A stretch of DNA of 64,000 bases from Chitinophaga sp. Ak27 (GCF_012726295.1 NZ_JABAOB010000008.1:124001-188000), one strand, 5' to 3'. Positions 25,451-35,151 are shown, numbered from the stretch's first letter. Made by a program: numbers and translations. The notes: generated by a model not told the origin, from the letters alone.

Positions 25451-26393
25451 ATTCTGTAAGAATATCTATCACTTTTTTATTCTTCTGAGCCTTCATCTTA
25501 TCTGGTATATGAGCCAGGATCTCCTTCTTGAAGGCCTCTATCAGTGCCTGCTTAATAAAATGGCGGTGAGTTACCAGGCTGATTTCCCTTACTGGTTCGG
25601 GTGCTTTGAAATAGCGGACCATATTGAGTTGCCGGGTATTCAGGTCCTGCAGCGATAACTCCGGTAAAATTGTATAACCTTCATTGAGGTCTACCATCCT
25701 CTTCAGTGTTTCAACACTGCCGGTATTATATTCCAGGTTTTTGTTATCACCCATGGTAAATTTATCCTTACAAATATTCAGCACCTGGTTACGCATGCAG
25801 TGTCCTTCATTCAGCAGCCATACCTCTTTGATGTCCAGTTCTTCGGCCTTCACTATCTTTTTGTCGTAAAGGGCATTGCTTTTAGCCGTATACACCACGA
25901 ACGATTCATAAAACAGCGGGTGCTCTTCCAGGTGTGGATTGTGCAGCGGAGTTGCCAACAAACCGCAATCCAGCAGTTCCTGCTTCAGCTGTTGCATGAT
26001 TTGCTCCGTAGGATATTCCCATATTTCCAGCTTTACTTTAGGGTATTTTTTCATAAAGCCGGTAAGGATACGGGGAAGCAGGTAGGGGGCCAGCGTAGGG
26101 ATAATGCCCACTTTCAGATTCCCCTGTATTTCTTTTTTCTGGTCGGCAATGATTTCACGGATGCGGGCATTTTCCTTGATAATGATCCTGGCCTGGGCTA
26201 CCACGGAAACGCCTATTTCAGTAGGGACTACGGGTAGTTTGCTGCGATCAAACAGTTTAATCCCTAATTCATCTTCCAGTTTCTGTATTTGCATACTCAG
26301 CGTTGGTTGGGTCACAAAGCACTTTTCTGCTGCTAATACAAAGCTCCTGTAGGTATCCACTGCCACGATGTATTCCAATTGAACTGTCGTCAT
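25449..26393 (-). CDS. oxyR: LysR-type hydrogen peroxide sensor OxyR
   Basis: A 314-residue LysR-type regulator. The N-terminal helix-turn-helix is SFVLAAEKCFVTQPTLSMQIQKLEDELG. Counted from the ATG at 26393, the two redox cysteines are Cys199 and Cys208 in GHCMRNQVLNIC, the same numbers as in the Escherichia coli protein, which supports both identity and start. The longer frame to 26444 starts upstream of the -7 box and is rejected. OxyR normally induces catalase and peroxiredoxin genes; none are adjacent. Confidence 0.95.
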   Translation of the reverse strand: MTTVQLEYIVAVDTYRSFVLAAEKCFVTQPTLSMQIQKLEDELGIKLFDRSKLPVVPTEIGVSVVAQARIIIKENARIREIIADQKKEIQGNLKVGIIPTLAPYLLPRILTGFMKKYPKVKLEIWEYPTEQIMQQLKQELLDCGLLATPLHNPHLEEHPLFYESFVVYTAKSNALYDKKIVKAEELDIKEVWLLNEGHCMRNQVLNICKDKFTMGDNKNLEYNTGSVETLKRMVDLNEGYTILPELSLQDLNTRQLNMVRYFKAPEPVREISLVTHRHFIKQALIEAFKKEILAHIPDKMKAQKNKKVIDILTE

Positions 26394-26412
26394 TTCCTCT
26401 AAATTGATAGCG

Positions 26413-26420
26413 CAAAGGTA
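26413..26420 (-). promoter_or_regulatory. -7 box for oxyR
   Basis: On the minus strand this is TACCTTTG, an exact consensus match, about 19 bases before the ATG at 26393. Confidence 0.7.
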
Positions 26421-26465
26421 TAAATAAAATCTATAGGGTCGCACAAGAAAAATGCGTTAAGCAGA

Positions 26466-26573
26466 AAGCTAAAAGCAAAAAGCAAAAAGCTATTGTGGAG
26501 GATGACCAGAGCGGTTTTTAATATTCGCTAGGATCATCCTCCACAATAGCTTTTTGCTTTTTGCTTTTAGCTT
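26466..26573. repeat. Heptad palindrome element, copy F (40-bp perfect arms, inverted loop)
   Basis: Arms 26466-26505 and 26534-26573 are exact reverse complements over 40 bp around a 28-base loop. Heptads are GCTAAAA, GCAAAAA, GCAAAAA, then GCTATTGTGGAGGATGA. The loop, read on the minus strand, gives TTAGCGAATATT-like sequence (CTAGCGAATATT), so this copy is oriented opposite to B, H and I. It lies between two co-directional minus-strand genes, downstream of neither's promoter and close to the stop of the exported protein. Confidence 0.95.
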
Positions 26574-26579
26574 GCTCTC

Positions 26580-27908
26580 TTAAAATATCCTGTAGCGGTA
26601 TTTGATTTTTTCTGTATTGCTATAGAGTTCACGAATATTGATGGATGCCTGGATCTCGCCCACAGCCTCTGTTTTCAGGTTTCTAAACTCTGCCTGTTTG
26701 GTATCAATAATGCTTTTATCGGCCAGTCCGTTGTCCTGGGCTATTTTCAGCGAATTGTTCACCTTGGTGTAATAAGAATCCAACAGGGTAAAATATTCGT
26801 TGTACAGGTTTTCGAAACGTTTGGTTTGAAGTACCAGGTCTTCCAGCTGGTTATTCACCTCTTTCAGGGAGGAGTTTTCCCGGAGCAGGGATTCGTAGTC
26901 GATGCGTTTGTTCTTGGTATACTTCGCTTCCAGCTGGTTGAAGTAATCAACTACCTTTTCTTTTTTGAAGTCAAAAAAGTATTCATTCATGGTCTGGCTC
27001 AAGCCCTGGTTGCCCTTTTGAGGCGCAGGGAACTTAAGCGAGGTAGCTGTAAACGACAGGTGATCGAACAGGTTGTCCTGCAGCAGGCTTAATTGATCTT
27101 TATTGAAGTTAAGGCCATATTCAAATTTCTGATTGGCATCATTCAATGCGGTGTAATAAACAACATATTTATTGAGTTCCTTCTCAAATTCCTGCAACGA
27201 TTTCTGGTTGATCTGTTTGTTATTCACACTTACGCTGTGCAGGAAGTTCATCACCGAGTTGGCAATGGCCAATGGCGGTGTTAATGAAGTGAAGCTCTGG
27301 AAAATGGGGCTGTTGATAATGGATTTGGTCGATTCAACAATTTTTGAATTCTTTTCTCCCTTATCACTTTTATTTTTCAGGATGATTTTCTCCACCAATT
27401 CCACAATGCGATCACTTAGCGAAAAGCCCAGGGCTTTACTCTCCGGGTTATTCAGCGAGGTGATAAATACATCCAGGTTATTGGTAGTAGTACGCGATTT
27501 AAGGTCAATGATCTTTTTGTTGAGTAAATAATAAGTCTCACTGGCGTTAATGATATTGTTTTTAATCAATTCATATTTAGTGATATTATCGATTTCTTTA
27601 CCCTGTAATAAAGCCTGGATGGCATTGGAGTTTTGTTTATCGTTATCGGTGATCCGTTGTACTTCTTCCATAAGTTTACGGATGGTAGTATCCTGGGTTT
27701 TGATAACAGGAGCAACAGTGCTTTTTAATTCAGGATCTTGTGCTTGTGCGGTATGGAAGGTTAAAAGAAGAACAAGCGGAGCTGGTATAACTTTCATCCA
27801 TCCTGATGACAGGAACCTTTGAGCCAATTGTACTAACGGTAATGAACCATAACACTTGTCAGTCAAGGATTTATCATGCCTCATTTCCGTTGGTAGGTGT
27901 TTTAACAT
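26580..27908 (-). CDS. Exported helical protein of unknown function
   Basis: A protein of about 442 residues, mostly alpha-helical with coiled-coil stretches (for example LLRENSSLKEVNNQLEDLVLQTKRFENLYNEY). A signal-peptide core VIPAPLVLLLTFHTAQAQ lies near residues 40-57 of this model. The start is uncertain: ATG 27797 gives a compact signal peptide (405 residues), ATG 27908 a long N-region, and the frame opens at 27965. A -7 box at 27971-27978 places transcription near 27966, which favours 27908 over the leaderless 27965. No family is recognised. The codon and residue use (Asn, Lys rich) differ somewhat from neighbours. Confidence 0.72.
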   Translation of the reverse strand: MLKHLPTEMRHDKSLTDKCYGSLPLVQLAQRFLSSGWMKVIPAPLVLLLTFHTAQAQDPELKSTVAPVIKTQDTTIRKLMEEVQRITDNDKQNSNAIQALLQGKEIDNITKYELIKNNIINASETYYLLNKKIIDLKSRTTTNNLDVFITSLNNPESKALGFSLSDRIVELVEKIILKNKSDKGEKNSKIVESTKSIINSPIFQSFTSLTPPLAIANSVMNFLHSVSVNNKQINQKSLQEFEKELNKYVVYYTALNDANQKFEYGLNFNKDQLSLLQDNLFDHLSFTATSLKFPAPQKGNQGLSQTMNEYFFDFKKEKVVDYFNQLEAKYTKNKRIDYESLLRENSSLKEVNNQLEDLVLQTKRFENLYNEYFTLLDSYYTKVNNSLKIAQDNGLADKSIIDTKQAEFRNLKTEAVGEIQASINIRELYSNTEKIKYRYRIF

Positions 27909-27970
27909 GTGATTGTTACTTTTTGTTAACAAAAATTTAAGAAAATATGATGCCAAAAACATCATCAGGC

Positions 27971-27978
27971 AAAGATAA
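27971..27978 (-). promoter_or_regulatory. -7 box upstream of the exported helical protein
   Basis: On the minus strand it reads TATCTTTG, an exact -7 match. No -33 TTG at the usual distance was found. Confidence 0.55.
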
Positions 27979-28043
27979 ATAATTAATAACAGTTAAAATT
28001 AAATCATGATAGGTGGTGAAATGGAGCTTTTCTGTGATATATT

Positions 28044-28072
28044 TTGAATTATCGGCAGGTGACTTACCTTTG
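28044..28072 (+). promoter_or_regulatory. Promoter of the glycosyltransferase operon
   Basis: TTG at 28044-28046 (within TTTTG) and TACCTTTG at 28065-28072, spacer 18 bp. The start codon is 22 bases downstream. Confidence 0.75.
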
Positions 28073-28094
28073 CAGCCAAATTTGATCCACTTTC

Positions 28095-28832
28095 ATGCTT
28101 AATAATAAAAAGATTGTGGTTGTATTACCGGCCTACAACGCAGCGTTAACGCTGGAAAAGACATTCCGGGAGATCCCTTTTGAGATCGTAGATGATGTAG
28201 TATTGGTGGACGACGCCAGCAAAGATGATACCCTGGAAGTAGGGCGAAAGCTGGGTATCCGGCATCTGATTCGCCATGATAAGAACAAAGGTTATGGTGG
28301 CAACCAGAAGTCCTGTTATAACAAGGCGTTGGAGCTGGGGGCAGACATCGTGGTAATGCTGCATCCCGACTACCAGTATACGCCCAAGCTGATTATCGCC
28401 ATGTGCAGCATCATTGCCAACGACGTATACCCGGTGGTATTTGGCTCCAGGATCCTGGGTAAAGGTGCTCTGAAGGGCGGTATGCCGATGTACAAATATA
28501 TCTTTAACCGTTTTCTGACCCTTACTCAAAACATCCTGATTGGCCAGAAGTTGAGTGAGTATCATACCGGGTACCGTACATTTTCGGCAGAAGTGCTTAA
28601 CAATATCAACTACATGTCGGATAGCGATGATTTTGTGTTTGACAATGAAATGGTTTCACAAATATTTATGAAAGGGTATGATATTGCTGAGGTGACTTGT
28701 CCTACGAAGTACTTCGATGAAGCATCCAGCATTAATTTTAAGCGTAGTGCCATTTACGGATTGGGTGTATTGAGAGTATCGGTGCAGCATCGTTTGCACA
28801 AATGGGGTATTATAAAAGCTAAAATTTATTAA
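28095..28832 (+). CDS. Family 2 glycosyltransferase, dolichol-phosphate-mannose synthase-like
   Basis: A 245-residue GT-A-fold enzyme. VVLPAYNAALTLEKTF opens the nucleotide-sugar site, LVDDASKDDT provides acidic residues, and MLHPDYQYTP occupies the metal-binding DxD position. RILGKGALKGGMPMYKYIFNRFLTLTQN resembles the polyprenyl-phosphate glycosyltransferase group. There is no C-terminal membrane domain. Donor and acceptor are unknown. It has a good promoter and is followed after 16 bases by a methyltransferase gene. Confidence 0.85.
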   Translation: MLNNKKIVVVLPAYNAALTLEKTFREIPFEIVDDVVLVDDASKDDTLEVGRKLGIRHLIRHDKNKGYGGNQKSCYNKALELGADIVVMLHPDYQYTPKLIIAMCSIIANDVYPVVFGSRILGKGALKGGMPMYKYIFNRFLTLTQNILIGQKLSEYHTGYRTFSAEVLNNINYMSDSDDFVFDNEMVSQIFMKGYDIAEVTCPTKYFDEASSINFKRSAIYGLGVLRVSVQHRLHKWGIIKAKIY

Positions 28833-28848
28833 AAATTTAATATAAGCA

Positions 28849-29646
28849 GTGGGTTTAGCGCAACAGTATAATTTAGCCAGCAAATACCTGAAGTATTATT
28901 TTACGTCAGGCAATCGTCATGATGTACATTCTCCTTTTGTATATGCACTGATAGAGGATGTGTTGCTGGATAAAAGCAAGCACGCCGCTTTTGCGGAAAT
29001 AGAAGCGTTGCGTAAACAATTGCTGCACAGTGATGAAACGCTGCAGGTGACCGACCTGGGCGCCGGATCGCTGATTTCTGCCGGTAATGAGCGACGGGTA
29101 AGGGATATTACCCGTTATGCCGCCAAACAGCCCAAATTTGGGCAGTTATTTTATCGGTTAATACAATACCTTCAACCGGCCCGGATACTGGAATTAGGTA
29201 CCTCTATGGGCCTTTCTACTGCTTATATGGCCAAAGCGGCTCCCAAAGCAAAAGTATATACCATTGAGGGCTGTCCAAACATTGCCGCCCGGGCGGCGAA
29301 AAATTTTGAAACCTTGCACCTCCGTAATATCATCCAGGTAACGGGAAATTTTGATACCGTACTGCCGGATGTGTTAAAACAGATGCAGTTACCGGATTGG
29401 GTTTATATAGACGGTAACCACCGTAAGGAGCCAACGCTGGCATATTTTGAGCAGTGCCTGCAGTTTGCCGATGAGTACTCTGTATTCATCTTTGACGACA
29501 TCCACTGGACGCCTGATATGGAAGCCGCCTGGCATACCATCCAGGCCCATCCCCAGGTAACCTTAACCATCGACCTGTTTTTCATCGGGCTGGTATTCTT
29601 CCGGAAGGATTTTAAAGTGAAACAACATTTTACATTGAAATACTAA
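28849..29646 (+). CDS. Class I SAM-dependent methyltransferase
   Basis: A 265-residue Rossmann-fold methyltransferase. The SAM motif is RILELGTSMGLSTAYMA, followed by the acidic strand VYTIEGCPN, and the metal/substrate region DWVYIDGNHRKEPTLAYFEQC resembles catechol O-methyltransferase-like enzymes (Methyltransf_24). The start is a GTG at 28849. It is probably cotranscribed with the glycosyltransferase. Its substrate cannot be inferred. Confidence 0.83.
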   Translation: MGLAQQYNLASKYLKYYFTSGNRHDVHSPFVYALIEDVLLDKSKHAAFAEIEALRKQLLHSDETLQVTDLGAGSLISAGNERRVRDITRYAAKQPKFGQLFYRLIQYLQPARILELGTSMGLSTAYMAKAAPKAKVYTIEGCPNIAARAAKNFETLHLRNIIQVTGNFDTVLPDVLKQMQLPDWVYIDGNHRKEPTLAYFEQCLQFADEYSVFIFDDIHWTPDMEAAWHTIQAHPQVTLTIDLFFIGLVFFRKDFKVKQHFTLKY

Positions 29647-29681
29647 CTTAGCGGTAGTATATTGGGTATAAAATTCCCGCT

Positions 29682-30479
29682 ATGCACTACCTCAAAGTTT
29701 TGTTACTGGCCTGCCTATTAACTACCGGTACAGTGGCCCGGGCGCAGGATGACCTGTCTGCCTACAGTTCTCAAACATTTATCCGCAAGGGAGATACCCT
29801 TCGTTACCGTCTTTTACTGCCGCTGCATTACGACGCCCATAAGAAATATCCATTGATTGTATTCCTACATGGCGCAGGGGAGCGGGGTTCCGACAATAAT
29901 GCACAATTGCTGCATGGCGGCACGATGTTCCTGCGCGATAGCATTCGCGAGCATTATCCGGCGATTGTTGTTTTCCCGCAATTGCCTTTGAACCAGACCT
30001 GGGCACCCATGAAATTTATAAACGATAGCGCCGGAAAGTTTCAACGAGTAGATTTCCCACTGGATGTTACCCCTCCACCGGCTACTACCTTGGTTAACGG
30101 CTTGTTGGATAGCTTACTGGCTTCCGGCAAGGTGGATACCAAACGCGTATACCTGGGCGGTTTGTCGCTGGGGGGCATGGGTACGTTCTACCTGATAACT
30201 AAACGGCCTAAGCTGTTTGCCGCTGCTTTCCCTATTTGCGGCGCCGGCAACGTAGAAGCGGCGGGTAATTTCGCTAAAAAAGTACCGGTATGGATTTTCC
30301 ATGGCGGCGATGACAAAGTGGTGCCGGTAGACGCCTCCCGCGCCTATGACGCTAAACTGAAGGCCCTTGGAGCAGAAGAAAAGTATACAGAATATCCCGG
30401 TGTAGGACATAATAGCTGGGACAATGTATTTGTAGAGCCAGGGTTAATGACCTGGTTGTTTGAACACCAAAAGAAATAA
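29682..30479 (+). CDS. Exported alpha/beta-hydrolase (predicted peptidase/esterase)
   Basis: A 265-residue secreted hydrolase with a signal peptide cleaved near VARAQ. IVFLHGAGERGSDN forms the oxyanion loop, the nucleophile Ser is in GGLSLGGMG, the acid is in HGGDDKVVP, and the His is in GVGHNSWD. It resembles the COG4099 predicted peptidases and phospholipase/carboxylesterase-like proteins. It follows the methyltransferase by 35 bases and may be the last gene of that operon. The substrate is unknown. Confidence 0.85.
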   Translation: MHYLKVLLLACLLTTGTVARAQDDLSAYSSQTFIRKGDTLRYRLLLPLHYDAHKKYPLIVFLHGAGERGSDNNAQLLHGGTMFLRDSIREHYPAIVVFPQLPLNQTWAPMKFINDSAGKFQRVDFPLDVTPPPATTLVNGLLDSLLASGKVDTKRVYLGGLSLGGMGTFYLITKRPKLFAAAFPICGAGNVEAAGNFAKKVPVWIFHGGDDKVVPVDASRAYDAKLKALGAEEKYTEYPGVGHNSWDNVFVEPGLMTWLFEHQKK

Positions 30480-30498
30480 TGACATTTTTAAAAATAAA

Positions 30499-30545
30499 AT
30501 GGGGAGATAGCAGCCACCTGGTGACGGCCGTCTCCCCATATTTTT
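30499..30545. terminator. Bidirectional terminator between the hydrolase and the efflux operon
   Basis: A nine-bp perfect outer stem (ATGGGGAGA and complement) continues as an imperfect inner stem of about 11 bp. A runs precede it and T runs follow it, fitting termination in both directions between convergent genes. Confidence 0.8.
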
Positions 30546-30553
30546 CCTACCTG

Positions 30554-31987
30554 CTATTGGGCTGCATTAAATCCTCCGCCCAGGGCGCGATAGAGGGAAA
30601 CCAGGCCCTGGTAAACATTTCGCCGGGTAGTGACCAGCGCCAGCTCTGCTTCCAGCACATTTTTCTGTGCGGTAATTACTTCCAGGTAATTGGCATAGCC
30701 GGTGGTAAACAGGATGTTGGCAGTAGATACTGCTTCCTGTAACACCAGCACCTCATTACTTTTCAGGGCAAAGGCCTGTTGCTGGTTTTCTACTTTGTTC
30801 AGTGCCGAGGATACTTCCTGGTAGCCGTTCACTATCGCCTGCTGATAATCATAGAAGGCCGTATAGGCGTTGGCGGTACTAATATTGTACTGCGCTTTTA
30901 GTTGTTTTTTATTGAAGATAGGCGCTGTTAAATTACCTACGGCCCCCCAGGCAATAGAGCCGGGCGATTGGAACAGCAGTCCTGCTTTAAAGGCATTAAA
31001 GCCGGTATAGGGCGTAATGGTCAGTGACGGCAGGAACGCAGCCCTCGCCGCTTTTACATCTGCTTTGGCGGCCGTAAGTTCCAGCTCAGCGCGTTGTACA
31101 TCGGGCCGTAACAACAGCAGGTTAGAAGGAATACCTCCCTTCACCGCAGCAGGTAAGGCCTGTGTACCGGTAACGGTAGTACGTAAAATGGGTTGTGGCA
31201 ACCGGCCCATTAAGGCGTTTAGCTGGTTTTCCAGCGAAGTAATTTCTTGTTTTACGCCAAACTCCAGGGCTTTGGTGCTCAGCAGTTGAGCGGTAAACTG
31301 TTGCACAGCCAGCTCAGTGGCACGGCCGCCGGCTTTCTGTATATGTACAGTGGCTACGGCTGCTTCCTGCAGGGTGATATTACGTTGAATAATAGCCAGC
31401 TCATTGTCCATGGCAGTAAGTTCATAATACAAACCGCTAACGCCTGCCACAATCTGGGTTACCAGCAGGCGGCGCCCCTGCTCGCTCCCTAGGAAACGGG
31501 CATAGGTAGCTTGGCGCTGGCTTTTTAATTTCCCCCAGAGATCTATTTCCCAGCTGCTGCGTAAGCCGGCAAAGTACTCGGGAGTAGGGCCGGGAATATG
31601 CTGGTCTTTAGTGATGTTGGGCGACAGGTTAGTGTCAAAGTTACCAACGCCATTGAGTGTATAATCTGCATACTTATCTACGCCGGCGGATAGCGCGAGA
31701 TTGAGCGATGGCAGCCAGGCATTTTTAGCCATCATCAGGTTGGACTGCGCTACGGCTACCCGTTGTGCGGCCGACAGCAGGTCAAAATTGTTATGCAGTG
31801 CAGTATCTATTAGTCCCCGCAGGTACGGGTCATCGAATACCTGCGAAAAGCTGCTGAGCGAGAGCGTATCAGTAACAACTGGTACGGTTATACGTTCAGG
31901 TAGCGATAGTTCTTTCTGGGTGCTGCAGGCGGCTGTTGTAACAGCCAAACCGGCGCTGAGTATATAGTGATATAGTCGTTTATTCAT
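30554..31987 (-). CDS. Outer-membrane efflux lipoprotein (NodT/OprM type)
   Basis: A 477-residue TolC-family channel of a tripartite pump. The lipobox is TTAACS. Two OEP domains follow, with typical helices (LAQRVAVAQSNL, LRSSWEIDLWGKLKSQRQATYARFL) and LLLRPDVQRAELELTAAKADVKAARAAFLPSL, which is characteristic of NodT family members. It overlaps the permease stop by eight bases and is the last gene of the efflux operon. Confidence 0.94.
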   Translation of the reverse strand: MNKRLYHYILSAGLAVTTAACSTQKELSLPERITVPVVTDTLSLSSFSQVFDDPYLRGLIDTALHNNFDLLSAAQRVAVAQSNLMMAKNAWLPSLNLALSAGVDKYADYTLNGVGNFDTNLSPNITKDQHIPGPTPEYFAGLRSSWEIDLWGKLKSQRQATYARFLGSEQGRRLLVTQIVAGVSGLYYELTAMDNELAIIQRNITLQEAAVATVHIQKAGGRATELAVQQFTAQLLSTKALEFGVKQEITSLENQLNALMGRLPQPILRTTVTGTQALPAAVKGGIPSNLLLLRPDVQRAELELTAAKADVKAARAAFLPSLTITPYTGFNAFKAGLLFQSPGSIAWGAVGNLTAPIFNKKQLKAQYNISTANAYTAFYDYQQAIVNGYQEVSSALNKVENQQQAFALKSNEVLVLQEAVSTANILFTTGYANYLEVITAQKNVLEAELALVTTRRNVYQGLVSLYRALGGGFNAAQ

Positions 31988-34900
31988 TAGTGTAAGCTTT
32001 AAGTTCTACGGATTTTTTCCGGGTCATCGAGGCAAACAGCACATATAATCCGGGAATAATTAGTACGCCGAAGATGGTTCCGATCAACATACCGCCGGCA
32101 GCGGCAGTACCAATGGAACGGTTACCCATAGCGCCGGCGCCGGAGGCGATACAAAGCGGGATCAATCCTGCAATGAAAGCAAAGGAGGTCATCAGGATGG
32201 GACGTAACCTGGATACGGCGCCCTCTTTGGCTGCTTCCATTACTGTGGCGCCATGCTTATTCCGCAGGATGGCAAATTCCACAATGAGAATGGCGTTTTT
32301 ACCCAGTAATCCAATCAGCATTACCAGGGCCACCTGGGCGTAGATGTTGTTTTCCAGTCCCAGTAGTTTCAGCGACAGGAAGGCGCCGAAGATGCCCGCC
32401 GGAAGGGATAATAGCACCGGTAGCGGTAGCAGGAAGCTTTCGTATTGGGCGGCCAGCAACAGGTATACAAACACCAATACAATGATGAAAATATAGATGG
32501 CCTGGTTACCAGAGAGGATCTGTTCCCGCGTCATGCCGCTCCATTCATAGCTATAGCCACGGGGCAGTTCTTTGGCCGCTACATCCTGTACGGCTGCAAT
32601 GGCCTGGCTGCTACTGAATCCGGGGGCCGCGTCGCCATTGATCATTGCGGCGGTGTACATGTTGTAACGGGTTAGTTGCTCGGGGCCATATACCCGTTCG
32701 AGCGTCACAAAGTCGGAGTAAGACACCATTTCGCCACGATCATTTTTTACATGGAGGTGCAGTAGGTCGTCTGGTTTGGTTCTATAGCGGGGATCGGCCT
32801 GCACCATTACTTTGTACATCTGGCCGAAGCGGATAAAGTTAGAGGCGTAAAAGCTTCCCAGGAGTGTTTGCAGGTTGCTCATTGCATTATCTATGCTTAC
32901 GCCTTTTTTGGCTGCCATCGCCTGATCCACATGAATCAGGTATTGGGGGAACTCCGCATCGAAGCTGGTGAAGGCGCTGCCTATTTCTTTCCGTCGCTTC
33001 AGTGCATCAATAAACTGGTTGGTGATTTGGGCTATCTGGCGTAGGTCGCCGCTACCGCTGCGGTCCAGCAGCCGAAGCTCAAAACCGCTGGAGTTACCGA
33101 ACCCGGGAACGGTAGGAGGTGGGAAGAACTCAATGCTGGCATCAGCAATACCAGCCGTTTTTTGTTGCAGCATTTCGATAATTTTTTGTACCGATGCTTC
33201 GCGATCCTCCCAGGGTTTCAGGTTTACCATGCCCATACCGTAAGAGGCGCCAGCTACTTCGTTTACCAGGCTGTAACCAGCCAGGGTGGATACCGACTCT
33301 ACTTCGCCCAGTTGCTGGGCGATGGCTTGTACCTGGTCCAGTACTTCCTCTGTACGCTCTACGGTGGCGCCGGGAGGAGTGGTCACGTTTACATAAATCA
33401 TTCCCTGGTCTTCCGTAGGAATAAAACCGGAAGGCAGGATAGCGCTTACGCCCCAGGTGGCTGCAAAGAAGAAGAGTAGTGCTGCCAGCGTGATAAGGCG
33501 CCTGCCGGCGATGAAGCCTATCAGTTTGGCGTATTTATTTTCAGTGGCATTGTAACCTTTATTGAAGCCGTTGAAGAACCGTTGTAATAAGTTCTTTTTA
33601 CGGGGTTTGCCGTGGGTATCTTTCAGCATGATGGCACAGAGTGCAGGCGTTAAGGTTACCGCGTTGATCCCTGAAATTACAATGGAAATGGCCAGGGTGA
33701 GGGAGAACTGCCGGTAAAATACGCCCACGGGACCAGAGAGGAAGGCTACGGGGATAAATACCGCCGACATCACCAGGGTGATGGCTACCAGCGCGCCACT
33801 GATTTCCCGCATAGCAGAGAGGGTCGCATCCATGGGCGAAAGATGTTCTTCACTCATTTTTACGTGTACCGCTTCCACTACCACAATCGCATTGTCGACC
33901 ACAATACCGATGGCCAACACGAGGGCAAAGAGCGTAAGCAGGTTAATGGAAAAGCCCATCATCTGCATAAAAGCCAGGGTACCTATTAATGCTACCGGCA
34001 CCGCCAGCGCCGGGATGAGGGTAGACCGGAAATCCTGGAGGAAGATAAATACTACGATAAATACCAGTAGGAAGGCTTCAAACAGGGTACGCACTACTTC
34101 ATGGATGGAAGCATCCAGGAACCGGGATACATCGTAGTTGAAATTGTAGGTCATGCCGGGAGGAAAAGAGCTGTTTTTCATCTCTTCCATTTTCATTTTC
34201 ACGTTGTTGATAACATCTCGGGCATTGGAGCCAGGCCGTTGTTTGAGCATGATGGAGGCCGAAGGCTTACCATCGGTTTTGGATACCATACTGTAGGTAA
34301 GCGAGCCGAATTCCACATCGGCGATATCTTTCAGGTGGAGCACCGATCCATCTTGTCCTGCGCGCAATACAATTTGCTGGTATTGTTCCGGTTCAAAAAA
34401 TTTACCGGTGTATCTTAACACATACTGCAACATCAGGGGATTTTTATCGGAGCTTTCGCCCGTTTTACCGGGGGCAGCTTCAATATTCTGCCGACGGATG
34501 GCTTGTACCACTTCTTCAGCAGATACGTTGTAGGCCAGCATGCGGTCAGGTTTCAGCCACACGCGCATGGCGTATTCTTTGGCGCCCATGATTTCCGCAC
34601 GTCCTACGCCATCAATACGTTTCAGCTCCTGCAGTACGTTGATGTCTGCAAAATTGTAAATGAACTGTTCGTTGAGCGTGGTGTCTTCACTCATCACATT
34701 GAGGTAGAGAAGCATACTGTTTACCTCTTTCTCCGTAGTAACACCTGCTTTAATTACTTCTTCCGGCAGCTCATCGATAATGGTAGCTACTCGGTTTTGG
34801 ACGTTTACAGCTGCCTGATCAGGGTCTGTTCCTACCTGGAAAAATACCTGGATAACAGTGATCCCGTCGTTGCTGGAAACAGACGACATATAAGTCATGC

Positions 34901-35120
34901 CCGGTACGCCGTTGATAGCCCGTTCCAGGGGAGTAGATACGGCTTTGGCAGATACTTCTGCGTTGGCGCCGGTATATTTGGCAGTTACCGTTACCGAGGG
35001 TGGTACGATATCGGGGAATTGAGTTACCGGCAAGGTAAAGAGTGCCAGTAAGCCTACCAGGGTGATAATAAGCGATATGACCAGTGACAGCACTGGTCTT
35101 TTTATAAAGATTTCAAACAT
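31980..35120 (-). CDS. RND efflux permease, HAE1 family (AcrB-like)
   Basis: A 1046-residue inner-membrane proton-drug antiporter. Twelve helices and two large periplasmic loops are expected. The helix-4 segment with the proton-relay aspartates reads ALVLAIGIVVDNAIVVVEAV, and the early segment PVTQFPDIVPPSVTVTAKYTGA is typical of HAE1 pumps. It lies 31 bases after the adaptor gene and overlaps the channel gene by eight bases. Substrate range cannot be inferred. Confidence 0.96.
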   Translation of the reverse strand: MFEIFIKRPVLSLVISLIITLVGLLALFTLPVTQFPDIVPPSVTVTAKYTGANAEVSAKAVSTPLERAINGVPGMTYMSSVSSNDGITVIQVFFQVGTDPDQAAVNVQNRVATIIDELPEEVIKAGVTTEKEVNSMLLYLNVMSEDTTLNEQFIYNFADINVLQELKRIDGVGRAEIMGAKEYAMRVWLKPDRMLAYNVSAEEVVQAIRRQNIEAAPGKTGESSDKNPLMLQYVLRYTGKFFEPEQYQQIVLRAGQDGSVLHLKDIADVEFGSLTYSMVSKTDGKPSASIMLKQRPGSNARDVINNVKMKMEEMKNSSFPPGMTYNFNYDVSRFLDASIHEVVRTLFEAFLLVFIVVFIFLQDFRSTLIPALAVPVALIGTLAFMQMMGFSINLLTLFALVLAIGIVVDNAIVVVEAVHVKMSEEHLSPMDATLSAMREISGALVAITLVMSAVFIPVAFLSGPVGVFYRQFSLTLAISIVISGINAVTLTPALCAIMLKDTHGKPRKKNLLQRFFNGFNKGYNATENKYAKLIGFIAGRRLITLAALLFFFAATWGVSAILPSGFIPTEDQGMIYVNVTTPPGATVERTEEVLDQVQAIAQQLGEVESVSTLAGYSLVNEVAGASYGMGMVNLKPWEDREASVQKIIEMLQQKTAGIADASIEFFPPPTVPGFGNSSGFELRLLDRSGSGDLRQIAQITNQFIDALKRRKEIGSAFTSFDAEFPQYLIHVDQAMAAKKGVSIDNAMSNLQTLLGSFYASNFIRFGQMYKVMVQADPRYRTKPDDLLHLHVKNDRGEMVSYSDFVTLERVYGPEQLTRYNMYTAAMINGDAAPGFSSSQAIAAVQDVAAKELPRGYSYEWSGMTREQILSGNQAIYIFIIVLVFVYLLLAAQYESFLLPLPVLLSLPAGIFGAFLSLKLLGLENNIYAQVALVMLIGLLGKNAILIVEFAILRNKHGATVMEAAKEGAVSRLRPILMTSFAFIAGLIPLCIASGAGAMGNRSIGTAAAGGMLIGTIFGVLIIPGLYVLFASMTRKKSVELKAYTNE

Positions 35121-35151
35121 TATTCCGTGATTTCAGCTGGGTCAGCTGTGA

